Numbered from the stretch's first letter, positions 32,912-42,457 are shown. The stretch is DNA of 42,457 nucleotides from an uncultured delta proteobacterium (GCA_903892415.1 CAITIQ010000287.1:1-42457); one strand, 5' to 3'. Translations and numbers: made by a program. The notes: generated by a model from the letters alone, not told the origin.

Positions 32912-34102
32912 TTAGAAACTCACGAAGTCTTCGCTGAGGAAGATGTCGCGTAGGGTGGCCTTGAGGTCACGGGATTGATCGAACTTCTCGATGTGGGGGG
33001 CCGCAACCTTGTAGGGCACGGTTGCCAAGTCGGTCACGATGTCCTCCTTCGACAGGGCGAAGTTCCACGCGCGAGCGACGAGGCACTCACTGACCAGCGG
33101 GTCTTCAGCGAGGACGACGCCGAGGTCGGCCATCGAGGTGAGTTCTTGGGAGCCTTCACGCCAGTGCAGCGTCTCTCCGGGTTGCAACCAGTGCGCGAGT
33201 TCGGACGGAATCGGCTCAGGCGCAATGGGCGTATTCACGCCGAAGCCGTCGGTCCACATGCCCTCCTGGTCGAAGTGAGCGAACAGCGGTGCGATGTGGT
33301 TGAGCGTGCCGTGGCAGTTGGCGCAGAGCACCGATTGGGTGTCCAGGAAGTTGATGGGCGAGGAGGCGATGCTCTCGAAGGCCCACGGAGAGACGTAGTC
33401 TTTACCGTCGATCTGCGTGGTTTCAGTGGCGATCTCGGCGGGGAACTTCGTGCAGTAGAAGGTCTCTTGCACCCAGCGCGCGCGGCGGAAGGCCATGTTG
33501 CCGTAGAACTGCTTCATCACCTCGGGGTTGGTGAGGATGCCCGATTGCACGGGCGCACCGCTTTGGCAGTCCCCCTCGGTGAAGGTGCCGGTAGCAGCGT
33601 CGAAGCCGGGGCAGTTGCCGGTAGCCGCGGTGAAGAGCTCGGTGAAGTCCCGGCCTTCTGCCATGAGCTTGGCTGCAAAGGCCGGGGCGGTGTCACGGCC
33701 CTCTCCACCGATGCGCATGGTGTCGCGCCAGAACTTGAAGCTGCGGCTCGTGAATTCGGGCGAGGCGAGCATCAGATCGAGCTCGGCCTCGTAGGCTGCG
33801 GCGCGGTCCTCGGCGCGCTCCACTCGACGGATCTGATCGAGCGTCGGTAGGCGGCGCACGAGCTTGATCGACGCCTTGCGAAGAGCCTCGTTGTAGTCGA
33901 CGACGCGGGCTTCGAGCGCCGGATCCGTCTGCGGTCCAGCGTTTCCACCGCCGTTGTTCTCCTCACCGCCGAGGCCGGTGCCTGAGGAGCCGCCGTTCTC
34001 GGAGCCGTCGTCACCGACGTTGAACACGGGGCCGGGATCTTGGCATGCGGCAAGGCAAAGGCCCGCCGCTAGCCCGAGGGCTACGCGAGTGACTCTGGGC
34101 AT
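32912..34102 (-). CDS. CxxCH-containing lipoprotein (DUF1549/DUF1588-like)
   Basis: A 396-residue lipoprotein: signal MPRVTRVALGLAAGLCLAAC, then an acidic, Gly/Asn-rich linker. The body contains YNEALRKASIKLVRRLPTLD and LDLMLASPEFTSRSFKFWRD, the type of sequence found in DUF1549/DUF1588-class proteins that accompany DUF1501. One haem-c type motif is present (CANCHGTLNHIAPLFAHFD), and the C-terminus (SRDLKATLRDIFLSEDFVSF) is typical of DUF1585-like endings. ATG 34102 is preferred for its clean signal peptide with AAAGG upstream; ATG 34126 would overlap the previous stop (ATGA). Redox or binding roles are possible; haem attachment is unproven. Confidence 0.75.
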   Translation of the reverse strand: MPRVTRVALGLAAGLCLAACQDPGPVFNVGDDGSENGGSSGTGLGGEENNGGGNAGPQTDPALEARVVDYNEALRKASIKLVRRLPTLDQIRRVERAEDRAAAYEAELDLMLASPEFTSRSFKFWRDTMRIGGEGRDTAPAFAAKLMAEGRDFTELFTAATGNCPGFDAATGTFTEGDCQSGAPVQSGILTNPEVMKQFYGNMAFRRARWVQETFYCTKFPAEIATETTQIDGKDYVSPWAFESIASSPINFLDTQSVLCANCHGTLNHIAPLFAHFDQEGMWTDGFGVNTPIAPEPIPSELAHWLQPGETLHWREGSQELTSMADLGVVLAEDPLVSECLVARAWNFALSKEDIVTDLATVPYKVAAPHIEKFDQSRDLKATLRDIFLSEDFVSF

Positions 34103-34122
34103 GGTTCGTTCGCCTTTCTCAA

Positions 34123-35307
34123 TCATGGTTCACTCTCAATCCACACGGTGACGTTGTCGCGGAAGCCCTGGAAGGCTCCGGCGTTGCCACCAAACTTGAA
34201 GGGGTGACCGGCATTTCCGCCTGGGTCGGTGGTGATAAAAAGTTGGCTCGCCTGCGGGTTGCCGAAGTTCACGCGATTCTTTACTTGGGCGCAGGCTGCA
34301 CCCGAGTTGTTGGCAAGATCGGAGAGGTCCAAGGCTGCAGTGGCCTGACCGTTGTTGCCGCCGTGACAGTTCACACAGGAGTTAGTGAGGGCGGGCAGGG
34401 CGTTGGCGTCGAAGGAGGCGACGTCGGCGCAGCCACCTTCCACCGTGCCGCCACCGCCACCCATGCCACCGGTGCCCGCACTCGAAACGTACGGCTCGGC
34501 GAGCTCGAAGCCGAGCCCAAGCTTGGCCTCCGCCTTCCAGTTGGTGAGGATGAGCGTTCCCACGCCCAAGGGTCCGACCGTTCCCTCATCGAAACGCGCG
34601 TCGAGACCAGAGAAGCTGTCGGCCGGATCCGCCGTCGGGTCCTCGCCCTTCGGGTAAACGGCGAACACGGGGTGGACGACGTGCAAGCCGGTGGTCGCCG
34701 TGGTGTAGACCTCGAGCCCTTCGAGCTTGAGGCTGGTCTCGGTCAACTTGGAGGCCGTGAACGCGATCGCCACGCCCTCGAGATCCTTGTCGAGCGGCGC
34801 GAGGTACACGACGTTGAGCCCGAGGATTGGCGTGAACGCCGGCAGAGTGGGAGTGCCCTCCTCAACCGGCGCAACGATCGCCTTCGACTCGGCGGTGAGC
34901 CACTCTTCAACCTTGGCCATCAGCGAAGGATCGCCGTCGAGGTTGGTCCCGGTGTGGCCAGCCCCAGCGACGGAGTAGGTGAGAAACAGGCTTTGTTGCG
35001 GGTCTGCGGTGACGACGCCGGGCCACGAGAGCACGCTGCTGTAACGGTCGGGCAGAGCCAAGAAGGGAGCATCACCGAGACCGTTGGGCTCGTGGCAAGA
35101 GGCGCAGGCGGCAGTGAGGTCCGGCTCGAGCGCCTCGAACAGCAGCTTGCCGTTGTCGACGAAGGCGCCGCCTTCTCCGCCGTTACCACCCGCTCCGCCG
35201 CCACCGCTGGTTTGGAGCACGAAGGGCTCGTCCTTGGAGCAGGAGGCGACGGCCGCCGCCATGCTCGAGAGCAAGAGGCCTAGTCGGAATAAGTTAGAGG
35301 CACGCAT
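34123..35307 (-). CDS. Double-CxxCH lipoprotein, cytochrome c-like
   Basis: A 394-residue lipoprotein from ATG 35307 (GGGAG upstream; the longer frame to 35430 has no signal peptide). Signal LGLLLSSMAAAVASC is followed by a GGGGAGGNGGEGG linker. There are two CxxCH haem motifs: CASCHEPNGLGDAPF near the N-terminus and CVNCHGGNNGQATAALDLSD near the C-terminus, each in a planctomycete-cytochrome-like context (GKLLFEALEPDLTAAC, PQASQLFITTDPGGNAGHPF). Between them lies a beta-rich domain (residues about 140-270) with VVYLAPLDKDLEGVAIAF and LHVVHPVFAVYPKG, similar to copper-type monooxygenase folds but without clear copper ligands. It is the first gene of the operon. Confidence 0.82.
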   Translation of the reverse strand: MRASNLFRLGLLLSSMAAAVASCSKDEPFVLQTSGGGGAGGNGGEGGAFVDNGKLLFEALEPDLTAACASCHEPNGLGDAPFLALPDRYSSVLSWPGVVTADPQQSLFLTYSVAGAGHTGTNLDGDPSLMAKVEEWLTAESKAIVAPVEEGTPTLPAFTPILGLNVVYLAPLDKDLEGVAIAFTASKLTETSLKLEGLEVYTTATTGLHVVHPVFAVYPKGEDPTADPADSFSGLDARFDEGTVGPLGVGTLILTNWKAEAKLGLGFELAEPYVSSAGTGGMGGGGGTVEGGCADVASFDANALPALTNSCVNCHGGNNGQATAALDLSDLANNSGAACAQVKNRVNFGNPQASQLFITTDPGGNAGHPFKFGGNAGAFQGFRDNVTVWIESEP

Positions 35308-35479
35308 GAACTCCCAAGTAGAGCACTTGCTGTGCCATCGCGGACCAAGCAAATCAGTCGAAGATCTGAATGGGCGCACACTGTAGTTGAAGCCGCTGTG
35401 GATCCATGTTGTCCCAGGGCTTCGGTCCACCCCATCTCATGACTACATGGTGCGCAGAGTCATTAAGCGGCAGAGTCGC

Positions 35480-38400
35480 TCAGCTGCGCCGCGCGTTCTC
35501 GAATAGCTCGCGCTGCCACGGCTCTTCGGCGGGTTTGATCAGCTGTACGTCCTCGGGCTTACGGATCGTAACCAGCGTGGCTTGAACGCCGGGCGCCCTG
35601 CTGACGGCGCCGAGCAACGTGCCCGCAAGCAGTTCCACCGGCACGGAGAGCGTCTCGGCGAGGGTCGCCGCGTACTTGGCTTGGCGCTCGATCACGGCGT
35701 TGGCTAGGCTGCGCAGGCTGCGGTCGAGCGCGTCCAAATAGCGCTCGCGCAGGTGCTTGATCTGACCGCCGAGCTCACCGCCGATCTCCTCGAGTGCGCC
35801 CCATGCCGCTGCTATCGCCGGAGCCAGCGATTGATGGACGAAGGCCTCGATCTCGGCGATGTCGTCGAGCACCTGCTCGGCGCGCACCAGCTCCTCCGAG
35901 AAGCGCAACAGCGTGCTCGCGTCGCCGCCGCCTCCGGCTGCGGAGAGGCGCGGGGCGATCGCCACGCCGAACTCGGCCTCGAGCGCCGCCAGCCGTTCGA
36001 GGGCGGCAGCGAAGGTGGGTGTGTCGGCGTTGGGCTGCGCAGGTTCGAGGAAGTTTGCCGTGTGCGGCGGGAAGGCGCATTCGAGCGGACGAAGGGCCAC
36101 GAAACGGCCACCTGCGGCCGCGAGCGCGGAGGGCGCGTCGACGTCGCCGGTCAAGACGTTGAACGGTACCGCAACCAGCGCTGCCTCTTGCGCAGCTCGC
36201 GAATGGACCAGCGCAGCCGTGCTCTCGCTGGGTAAGGCGCTCTTCAGATAGAGCCCAAGTTTGACCGCGGCGTCGACCTTGGGCCGCATCTCCCACGCCG
36301 CTTCGACCGAGGCCACCTCGGTCGGAAGCAAGGCCAGGTCGAGCTGCACGCCCGCGCGCGCGGTGAGCGTGAGCACGCCCTCGGCCTCGTTGCCCGGGAG
36401 CAGCCCGATCAACACCAGCGCCTCGCGCGGGGTGCCCGCAGCCACCACCCGCCGTACACCTTCGCCCACCGCAGGAGCGCGCGGCGCATCGAACGCAAAC
36501 AGGTTGATACCGGCCTGCACCGCAAGCTCCACCGTCCGCGCCGCATCGTCTTCGAGCAGGCTGCCGACCATCACGCCAACCTGCGAGACCGTGAGCTCGC
36601 CGAGTTGCGTCCCGAGCGGTGCGAAGGCTTTCGTTGCCTCGGCGGTAGCAGAGCCGGCCAGCAGCCGACGCCCAACGCCGCGCGAGGCGGTGGCGCTGCG
36701 CGCGGCCTCATCGAGCAGCGCCGCTAGCTCTTTGCCGCTGCGTACCGGCGCTTCACAAGCGAAGTCGCGACACACGAAGGCCTGGCTCTCCCCCGACAGC
36801 GGCGCTTTGCCTGCGAGCAACGGAAACACGCTCGCTTCGCTAGCGCGCGCGACGATCTTGAAGCCGCGCGCATGACCGAGCAGCGCCGCGTTGAGTTCAG
36901 CGTAATTCGGGTCTGTGGGCGAGCCGACGAGCGCGACCTCGAGCGGTGCGAAGGCGAGCTTGCGTGCCACATCGAGCGAGGTCATGAAGGCGCGCGGCAG
37001 CCTGGTGATCGGTCGGCCAAAGGCCACGATGGCCTCTTGCGCGAGCTCGCGCAGATCCTCGCGGCCGAAGTGCGCACCCAAGCGCACGAGCACGCGGGCG
37101 AACACAGCGTTGGGGCTGGCGGTGGCGCCGTCGGAGCCTTCGTACATACGCACCGCGAGCTGCTCGTGATGGCTGGCGGTGTTGAAGAACGGCCCCTGTT
37201 CGCTGCGAAAGTCCAAGACGGCGCGCTCGGCGAGCGCAAGGGCCGTGCGCAACCATTCGCCTTCTCCCGTCGCCTCGTACAGCTCGATCAGCCCCTCGGC
37301 GAAGAACGCATAGTCCTCGAGGAAGCCGCCGATGTGGCTGGTCCCAGCGCGATGGGCGCGCAGCAAGCGACCGTCGGCGTCGCGCAGCGAGGAGAGGATG
37401 AAGCGGGCACAACGTTGGGCTGCCTCGAGGTAGCGAGGCTCCTGGAGCAGGGCGCCCGCGACGGCCAGAGCGCCGATGGTGAGCCCGTTCCAAGCGGTCA
37501 GGATCTTGTCGTCGCACAGCGGCTTGATGCGCTCGTTGCGCGCGCTTCGCAGCTTCTCCTTGGCCTCGTCGATGCGACGGTTTAGCTCGGGCAAGGGCAG
37601 GTTCGCCTCGCGCGACAAAGCGATCAGCGAGCGCCTGCGGCGCAGCACGTTGTGGCCCTCCCAATTGCCGGCCTCGCTGACGTCGAACACCGTCGCCAGC
37701 AGCTCGGCCTGGTCACCACAAACGCGATCGAACTCGGCCTTGCTCCAGACGAAGAACTTCCCTTCGACCCCTTCGCTGTCGGCGTCGGTCGCGCTGTAGA
37801 AGCCGCCGCCTGCGTCCTGCATTTCGCGCAGGAGGTAGTCGAGCGTCTCGCGCACCACGCCGGCGTACGCCGGATCGGCGAAGGCGCGGAAGGCCTCGGC
37901 GTACACCCGAACGAGCTGCGCGTTGTCGTAGAGCATCTTTTCGAAATGCGGGACATGCCACTCTTTGTCGGTCGAGTAGCGGGCAAAGCCACCGCCGACG
38001 TGATCGTAGATACCGCCGGCAGCCATGCGATCGAGCGTCACCGTGAGCGCGTGACGAGCGTTGTCATCGCCTTCTTCGACGGCGTGCCGAAGGAGCAGCG
38101 CGAGCGTGAAGGGCGCTGGGAATTTGGGCGCCGGTCCAAAGCCGCCGTGCACCTCGTCGAAGTTCGAAAGCACGCTCTTGATCGCGTCCTTCTCGAGGGA
38201 AGGCGGTAACGCCGCGGGCGGCGCCGTGCGCGCTTCATCTTGCAACGCCTGCAGCAGGGTGTCCGCTTGGCGCTCCACATCCGTACGTTGCTTCTGCCAA
38301 AGTTGGGCGATGCGCGAGAGCAGATCGATGAAGCCGGGCCGACCGTACTTCGACTCTTTGGGGAAGTACGTCCCGGCGAAGAAAGGCCGTCCATCGGGCG

Positions 38401-38746
38401 TGATGAACACGCTCATCGGCCAGCCGCCGGAGCCGGTCATCGCGATGGTCGCGGTCATGTAAAGTTGGTCTACATCCGGGCGCTCTTCGCGATCGACCTT
38501 GATGGCGATGAAGTCGCGATTGAGCGCCTGCGCGACCGCTTCATCTTCGAAGCTCTCGCGCTCCATCACGTGGCACCAGTGACAGGCCGCATAGCCGATG
38601 CTCACGAACACAGGCTTGTCTTCGCGCTTCGCGCGCTCTAGCGCCTCCGGGCCCCATGGGTACCAATCCACCGGGTTGTGAGCGTGCGAAAGCAGATACG
38701 GACTTGCAGCCTGCGCAAGACGATTGGTGGGGCGGCTGGTGCTCAT
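35480..38746 (-). CDS. DUF255/YyaL thioredoxin-like protein with C-terminal aldo-keto-reductase-like extension
   Basis: A 1088-residue protein from ATG 38746; the longer frame to 39016 runs into the divergent gene. The N-terminus is a DUF255 thioredoxin-fold ([38 protein letters not shown] with CHWC at about 55-58, [16 protein letters not shown]). An alpha-barrel similar to six-hairpin glycosidases follows ([34 protein letters not shown] segment, then [17 protein letters not shown]) to about residue 690. YyaL/SPATA20 proteins end here. In this one about 370 residues follow, starting like an aldo-keto reductase ([36 protein letters not shown]) but without the catalytic Tyr. Function of the family is unknown. 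Confidence 0.88.
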   Translation of the reverse strand: MSTSRPTNRLAQAASPYLLSHAHNPVDWYPWGPEALERAKREDKPVFVSIGYAACHWCHVMERESFEDEAVAQALNRDFIAIKVDREERPDVDQLYMTATIAMTGSGGWPMSVFITPDGRPFFAGTYFPKESKYGRPGFIDLLSRIAQLWQKQRTDVERQADTLLQALQDEARTAPPAALPPSLEKDAIKSVLSNFDEVHGGFGPAPKFPAPFTLALLLRHAVEEGDDNARHALTVTLDRMAAGGIYDHVGGGFARYSTDKEWHVPHFEKMLYDNAQLVRVYAEAFRAFADPAYAGVVRETLDYLLREMQDAGGGFYSATDADSEGVEGKFFVWSKAEFDRVCGDQAELLATVFDVSEAGNWEGHNVLRRRRSLIALSREANLPLPELNRRIDEAKEKLRSARNERIKPLCDDKILTAWNGLTIGALAVAGALLQEPRYLEAAQRCARFILSSLRDADGRLLRAHRAGTSHIGGFLEDYAFFAEGLIELYEATGEGEWLRTALALAERAVLDFRSEQGPFFNTASHHEQLAVRMYEGSDGATASPNAVFARVLVRLGAHFGREDLRELAQEAIVAFGRPITRLPRAFMTSLDVARKLAFAPLEVALVGSPTDPNYAELNAALLGHARGFKIVARASEASVFPLLAGKAPLSGESQAFVCRDFACEAPVRSGKELAALLDEAARSATASRGVGRRLLAGSATAEATKAFAPLGTQLGELTVSQVGVMVGSLLEDDAARTVELAVQAGINLFAFDAPRAPAVGEGVRRVVAAGTPREALVLIGLLPGNEAEGVLTLTARAGVQLDLALLPTEVASVEAAWEMRPKVDAAVKLGLYLKSALPSESTAALVHSRAAQEAALVAVPFNVLTGDVDAPSALAAAGGRFVALRPLECAFPPHTANFLEPAQPNADTPTFAAALERLAALEAEFGVAIAPRLSAAGGGGDASTLLRFSEELVRAEQVLDDIAEIEAFVHQSLAPAIAAAWGALEEIGGELGGQIKHLRERYLDALDRSLRSLANAVIERQAKYAATLAETLSVPVELLAGTLLGAVSRAPGVQATLVTIRKPEDVQLIKPAEEPWQRELFENARRS

Positions 38747-38847
38747 CGGCGGTTCATGTTCGCCTTTTGGCCGCTCGGCAACACGAACCTGGAGCTGGCG
38801 TGGAGATACCGTGGAAGCCGAGGCGAAACCTTGACCAGCTCGAGGCC

Positions 38848-40197
38848 ATGGCCCACGTTCCGCGCTCAATGCAGACCATTGCGGGATGGGGACGAATCGG
38901 CACCCCGGGCACAGAAATTCTCTCGGAAGACCTCGAACGGCTGAGCGTCGGCGCGGTGCTAAGCCGCGGGCTCGGACGCTCCTACGGCGACAGCGCCATC
39001 CCGCCCTCTGATGCACCCACCGTGGCCACCACCACCTTGGCCGATCGCATCCTCGGCTTCGATCCCGAGAGCGCTGTGTTGCGGGCCGAGGCCGGCGTAT
39101 CGATCGAGCAGCTCAACCGCCGATTGCTGCGCAAAGGCTTCTTCGTCCCGGTCACGCCGGGCACGCAGTTCGTCACCATGGGCGGCGCTGTCGCGGCCGA
39201 CGTGCACGGCAAGAACCACCACGTCGACGGCTGCTTCGGCTCGCACGTGCTGCGGCTCAAGCTGCGGGTCCCGGATGGTCGCCTCGTGGAGGCCACGCCC
39301 GACGGCGAACACAGCGATCTATTCTGGGCCAACGTCGGCGGCATGGGCTTGTTTGGCCACATCCTCGAGGTGGACGTGAAGATGAAGGCCGTTCCTTCGC
39401 CGTGGATCGCGCAGCAGACCGAGCGCGTGGACGACATCGATCAGTACATCGACTTGTTGAAAGAGCGAGCGGCGGAGTTCCCCTTCACCGTGGGCTGGAT
39501 CGACTGCCTCTCCACCGGCAAGAACCTCGGTCGCGGCACGTTGATCGCCGGCAAGTGGGCCTCGGCCGAAGAGGCGCCGCGGCGCTTTCCAGAGCCCAAA
39601 CGCCGCATCACCTTTCCCATGGAGCTACCGAGTTGGGCGCTGTCCCGCCCGACGGTGCAAGCCTTCAACACGCTCAACTATTGGCGCCACTTGCCGCGCA
39701 AAATGAACGGCCTGGTGCATTGGGAGACCTTCTTCTACCCGCTCGACATGATCCGCGAATGGAACCGCATGTACGGCAAACGAGGCTTCACGCAGTATCA
39801 GTGCGTGCTGCCCGATGCGGCTGGGCGCGGGGCGGCGCGGCGCGTGCTCGAGCTGCTCAGCCGACGAGGCGGCGCGAGCTTCTTGTGTGTGATCAAAGAC
39901 TGCGGCGAGGCCAATCGCGGGCTGCTCTCCTTCCCGATGAAAGGCATCAGCATCGCGCTCGACATCGCCGTGCGCGACGACACGCAAGCCTTGATCGACG
40001 CGCTCAACGAGCAGGTGTTGAGCGACGGCGGCCGCATCTACCTAGCCAAAGATCAGTTCACCCGGCCCGAGCACTTCCGCGAAATGGAGAAGGCTCGGCT
40101 CGGCCGCTTCCTCGAGGCGCGCGATCGCTGGGACCCGCAGCGCAAGGTTCGAAGTCGTCAGTCGGAGCGGCTGTTCGGCGACCGCGCTGCCACGTGA
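38848..40197 (+). CDS. FAD-binding oxidoreductase, DprE1-like
   Basis: A 449-residue VAO-type flavoprotein (ATG 38848; ATG 38869 is an alternative). PCMH-type FAD domain features are [33 protein letters not shown] and [20 protein letters not shown]. The C-terminal part ([68 protein letters not shown]) follows decaprenylphosphoryl-ribose 2'-epimerase subunit DprE1 closely. In DprE1 this subunit oxidises the 2'-OH of a polyprenyl-phosphate ribose. The Cys targeted by benzothiazinones in mycobacteria corresponds to Ala here (ISIALDI). An SDR resembling DprE2 follows after 55 bases, which supports the assignment. Confidence 0.85.
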   Translation: MAHVPRSMQTIAGWGRIGTPGTEILSEDLERLSVGAVLSRGLGRSYGDSAIPPSDAPTVATTTLADRILGFDPESAVLRAEAGVSIEQLNRRLLRKGFFVPVTPGTQFVTMGGAVAADVHGKNHHVDGCFGSHVLRLKLRVPDGRLVEATPDGEHSDLFWANVGGMGLFGHILEVDVKMKAVPSPWIAQQTERVDDIDQYIDLLKERAAEFPFTVGWIDCLSTGKNLGRGTLIAGKWASAEEAPRRFPEPKRRITFPMELPSWALSRPTVQAFNTLNYWRHLPRKMNGLVHWETFFYPLDMIREWNRMYGKRGFTQYQCVLPDAAGRGAARRVLELLSRRGGASFLCVIKDCGEANRGLLSFPMKGISIALDIAVRDDTQALIDALNEQVLSDGGRIYLAKDQFTRPEHFREMEKARLGRFLEARDRWDPQRKVRSRQSERLFGDRAAT

Positions 40198-40252
40198 ACG
40201 ACGCCATGCCCGCCAAGTCATTCCCTCCGGCAGAGCGGACTGGTAGAGCGCG

Positions 40253-40993
40253 ATGATGAACGTTGTCTTTCTTGGTGCGACCAAAGGCATGGGACGTGCG
40301 CTCGCTCGGCTGATGGCGGCGCGCGGAGATGCGCTGTTTCTGCTCGGCCGGGACGCTGAGGACCTCGAAAAGACGAGCGCGGATCTCGGCGCAGACGGCA
40401 TGCGGCCACTCGGGCACTACGCCTGTGATCTCTCCGACGCGAGCTCCTTCCCACAGGCGCTGGACCGCGCCTTTGAGGCCTTCGGTGGGCATGTGGACGT
40501 GGTGGTGGTGACCGCCGGCTTGTTCGATACACAAGACGCGCTCGAGTCGGACGCAGCGCTGCTGCGGCGCGTGCTCGACGTTGATTTCACCGGCACCGTG
40601 ATGTTCTGCGAAGAGGCGCGCAAGCGGCTGATGGAACGGGGAGGGGGCACGCTGTGTGTGTTCTCCTCGGTGGCTGGGGAGCGCGGGCGCAAGCCGGTGG
40701 TGCTTTACGGCGCGGCCAAAGCCGGTCTTTCGCACTACCTCGAGGGGCTCGATCATCGCTACCGGGCGAAGGGTCTCAAGGTGGTCACGGTCAAGCCAGG
40801 ATTTGTCAAAACAGGTCTAACCGCGGGCCTCAAACCGCCGCCTTTTGCCGGCGAACCGGAAGAGGTCGCCGAACTCGTGCTGAAAGGGATCGATCGCGGG
40901 ACGCCCGAGGTGTACGCGCCGCGCGCCTGGGGTGCGGTCATGACAGTGATTCGAAATCTTCCTCGTTTTGTCATGCGCCGCGTCAGCTTTTGA
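40253..40993 (+). CDS. SDR-family reductase, DprE2-like
   Basis: A 246-residue SDR. The N-terminal NAD(P) motif is MMNVVFLGATKGMGRALARL, with VVVVTAGLF in place of the classical NNAG; the catalytic Ser is in FSSVAGERG and YxxxK is YGAAK. The C-terminus (YAPRAWGAVMTVIRNLPRFV followed by MRRVSF) is the hydrophobic, basic tail seen in DprE2-type reductases, which act on a polyprenyl-phosphate-linked keto-sugar at the membrane. Paired with the DprE1-like gene, it would complete the epimerisation of polyprenyl-phosphoryl ribose to arabinose. This is a family-based inference. Confidence 0.85.
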   Translation: MMNVVFLGATKGMGRALARLMAARGDALFLLGRDAEDLEKTSADLGADGMRPLGHYACDLSDASSFPQALDRAFEAFGGHVDVVVVTAGLFDTQDALESDAALLRRVLDVDFTGTVMFCEEARKRLMERGGGTLCVFSSVAGERGRKPVVLYGAAKAGLSHYLEGLDHRYRAKGLKVVTVKPGFVKTGLTAGLKPPPFAGEPEEVAELVLKGIDRGTPEVYAPRAWGAVMTVIRNLPRFVMRRVSF

Positions 40994-41009
40994 GCTTCAC
41001 TTCGCGGCG

Positions 41010-42457
41010 ATGAAACTCGCCCGCCCGCTGCTCACCAGTCTCTGCCTCCTCTGTGCTTTGCCGGCCTACGCCGAGCAACGCGTCGCTGGCTCTCAGGAGC
41101 TCGTGGCGGCGCCCGGGCGTTCGGTCGAAGCCGCAGCGCAAGACTTCTTGAACGCGCGCAGCTCGAGCTTCGGCCTCGCTGGCAGCGAGCTACGTTTGCA
41201 GCGCCAGACGCGCTCACTGGGCGGTTCGAGCGTGGTGCGCTTTGCGCAGACGGTCGGTGGCGTGCGCGTAGCGGAGGGCGGTGTTTCGCTGATCGTGCGC
41301 AAAGACGGCACCTTCGGCGGAGCCTCGGTGGACGTGCGCGAGGTGAACGTGGATCCGGTGCCGCAGCTCAGCCAGGAGCAGGCGCTCGCGGCGCTGCAAA
41401 GCGAGCTTGTGACCTCAGCGCAGCCCTTTCGCAGCGAGCTGCTCATCCTGCGGGTCCACACGCAGAAGGGCCAGGCCACGTTAGCCTACGCCTTCGACCT
41501 GAACGATCAGGCTGGCGGAACACGCTACTTCGTCAACGCGCACACCGGCTCGCTGGTGACCTCAAGGCCGCTGGCGACCCACGTGCTTGGTCGCGTGCAC
41601 GAGATGAATTCGGTGGAGACGCCGGAGCTCGTGGATCGCGATCTTCCGCTGATCGACGAGGTAACCAAACCCCGTCGGTTGCGCGGTTGGGACGGGCTCT
41701 TCAACGTCGCCAACTACGTGAGCGGAGATAGTCAGAACGGCTACGAGCTTTCGCAGGACCTCGGCCCCAACGTCGGCAACGACTTCCTCTATGACCTCCC
41801 GGCGAACTTGCTTTCCGCCACCGACGAGCTCGCGCAGGTCAACCTCTACTACCACCTGACCCATATTCGGAATGCGTTCAGCGCGCTCGGGGTCGACCAG
41901 ACTGCCTCGTCGTGGAGCCTCACCGCGGTGGCCAACGCGCGCGAGAACGGCCAACCGCTCGATAACGCCTTCTACTCAGGTGCACCCGAACCGCAGTTCA
42001 GCTCCAACAACATGATCGTGATCGGGCAGGGCAGCGTGGGGGACTTCGCCTACGACTCCGACGTCTTCAAGCACGAGTTCGGCCATTACGTTTCGAACAA
42101 CGCCATCGGCTACAACCTCGGCCAGTTCAACTTCGACGAATTCGGGCAGTCGCCGTTCTCCGGCTCGATCGACGAGGGTATCGCCGACTACTTCGCCTGC
42201 AGCGACAACGACGATTCGCAGCTGGGAGAGGCGTCGCTAGCGCCGCTCGGTGCAGGTCGCGATCTGACCGACACGAGCAAGGTCTGTCCCGACGACGTGA
42301 TCGGTGAGGTGCACGCGGACGGTGAGATCATCGGCAGCTTGGGCTGGTCGATTCGTGAGGAGGTCGGTCGCGACTTGGCCGACCGCATTGTTTGGGACGC
42401 GCTCTCGTCGCTCAACCCGGGCGCTGATTTCCAGGCCTTTGCGCTCGCGATCAAGGC
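41010..42457 (+). CDS. Partial secreted gluzincin metallopeptidase (M4/M36-like)
   Basis: The open frame from ATG 41010 runs off the right edge (482 codons visible). The signal peptide MKLARPLLTSLCLLCALPAYA is followed by an FTP-like propeptide (FLNARSSSFGL, LRLQRQTRSLGGSSVVRFAQ, GGVRVAEGGVSLIV). The catalytic zinc motif is HEFGH at 355-359 (DVFKHEFGHYVSNN), and the third ligand is probably E389 in SIDEGIADYF, 34 residues after the first His, the layout of thermolysin/fungalysin-type peptidases. It is probably secreted and activated by propeptide removal. It starts 16 bases after the DprE2-like gene. The C-terminal domain and any extra domains are outside the window. Confidence 0.88.
   Translation, partial: MKLARPLLTSLCLLCALPAYAEQRVAGSQELVAAPGRSVEAAAQDFLNARSSSFGLAGSELRLQRQTRSLGGSSVVRFAQTVGGVRVAEGGVSLIVRKDGTFGGASVDVREVNVDPVPQLSQEQALAALQSELVTSAQPFRSELLILRVHTQKGQATLAYAFDLNDQAGGTRYFVNAHTGSLVTSRPLATHVLGRVHEMNSVETPELVDRDLPLIDEVTKPRRLRGWDGLFNVANYVSGDSQNGYELSQDLGPNVGNDFLYDLPANLLSATDELAQVNLYYHLTHIRNAFSALGVDQTASSWSLTAVANARENGQPLDNAFYSGAPEPQFSSNNMIVIGQGSVGDFAYDSDVFKHEFGHYVSNNAIGYNLGQFNFDEFGQSPFSGSIDEGIADYFACSDNDDSQLGEASLAPLGAGRDLTDTSKVCPDDVIGEVHADGEIIGSLGWSIREEVGRDLADRIVWDALSSLNPGADFQAFALAIK

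Noticed and set aside
35322..35337. Minus-strand TGGCAC-N7-TGC sequence resembling a sigma-54 -24/-12 promoter (GG-N10-GC spacing) before the double-CxxCH lipoprotein
   Set aside because: It would place transcription start about four bases before ATG 35307 and cut off the Shine-Dalgarno sequence; likely chance unless the start codon is misplaced.
35308..35430. Extension of the double-CxxCH lipoprotein to 35430
   Set aside because: It would bury the lipoprotein signal peptide behind 41 residues; ATG 35307 with GGGAG upstream fits better.
38747..39016. N-terminal extension of the DUF255 protein up to 39016
   Set aside because: The extra 90 residues are Arg-rich, lack similarity to the family and overlap the divergent DprE1-like coding region; [12 protein letters not shown] at 38746 is the family-like start.

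Overview
The window looks like a chromosomal segment from a high-GC Gram-negative bacterium, most likely a Myxococcota of the Polyangia type. The grounds are a combination of traits: lipoproteins with Gly-rich linkers right after the lipobox cysteine, a Hanks-type Ser/Thr kinase with one membrane anchor, an FHA-domain AAA+ enhancer-binding-like regulator, PEGA/TPR-like envelope proteins, thrombospondin type 3 repeats, and Tat/cytochrome-type lipoprotein clusters. No tRNA, rRNA, CRISPR array, transposase or phage gene was recognised. Coding density is very high, with many ATGA/GTGA/TGATG overlaps and no gene-free stretch above 300 bases.

Layout. 1-4658: a partial lipoprotein, an SDR/XRE-cupin pair, a GNAT/AraC pair, an ABM-like lipoprotein and a small exported protein. 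4769-8294: the FHA-AAA+ regulator, RlmN and, divergently, MazG. 8393-13564: a large lipoprotein joining an amidohydrolase, TSP3 repeats and an OB-like module, then a Ser/Thr kinase and a stand-alone EAL phosphodiesterase. 13604-16309 (minus): an endonuclease/exonuclease/phosphatase protein and a PEGA/TPR-like protein. 16308-21044 (plus): a beta-barrel-like protein, an ECF sigma factor, its coupled membrane partner, a DUF3540-like protein and a DUF2914-like membrane protein. 21047-23505 (minus): GMC oxidoreductase and PrsW-like protein. 23582-26753 (plus): a tightly coupled operon of flavin/2Fe-2S reductase, MerR regulator and E4H2 diiron protein. 26774-30665: gamma-glutamyltransferase, then a convergent CHASE4 histidine kinase/receiver pair. 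30748-35307 (minus): a four-gene operon of two CxxCH lipoproteins, a third lipoprotein and a Tat-exported protein, closed by a strong hairpin terminator. 35480-38746 (minus): a DUF255/YyaL protein with a long AKR-like C-terminal extension. 38848-40993 (plus): a DprE1/DprE2-like pair. 41010-end: a truncated thermolysin/fungalysin-like metallopeptidase.

How genes may work together. The best candidate for an undescribed system is the reductase-MerR-diiron operon. It has the parts expected of a self-contained oxygenase or desaturase (electron donor, regulator, E4H2 diiron catalyst), with a GTAC-rich near-palindrome in the promoter region it shares with the divergent GMC oxidoreductase. The second candidate is the four-gene exported CxxCH/Tat operon. 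Function there is inferred from architecture only. Starts were moved from the longest possible ORF when a signal peptide, Shine-Dalgarno sequence or gene overlap favoured another start.
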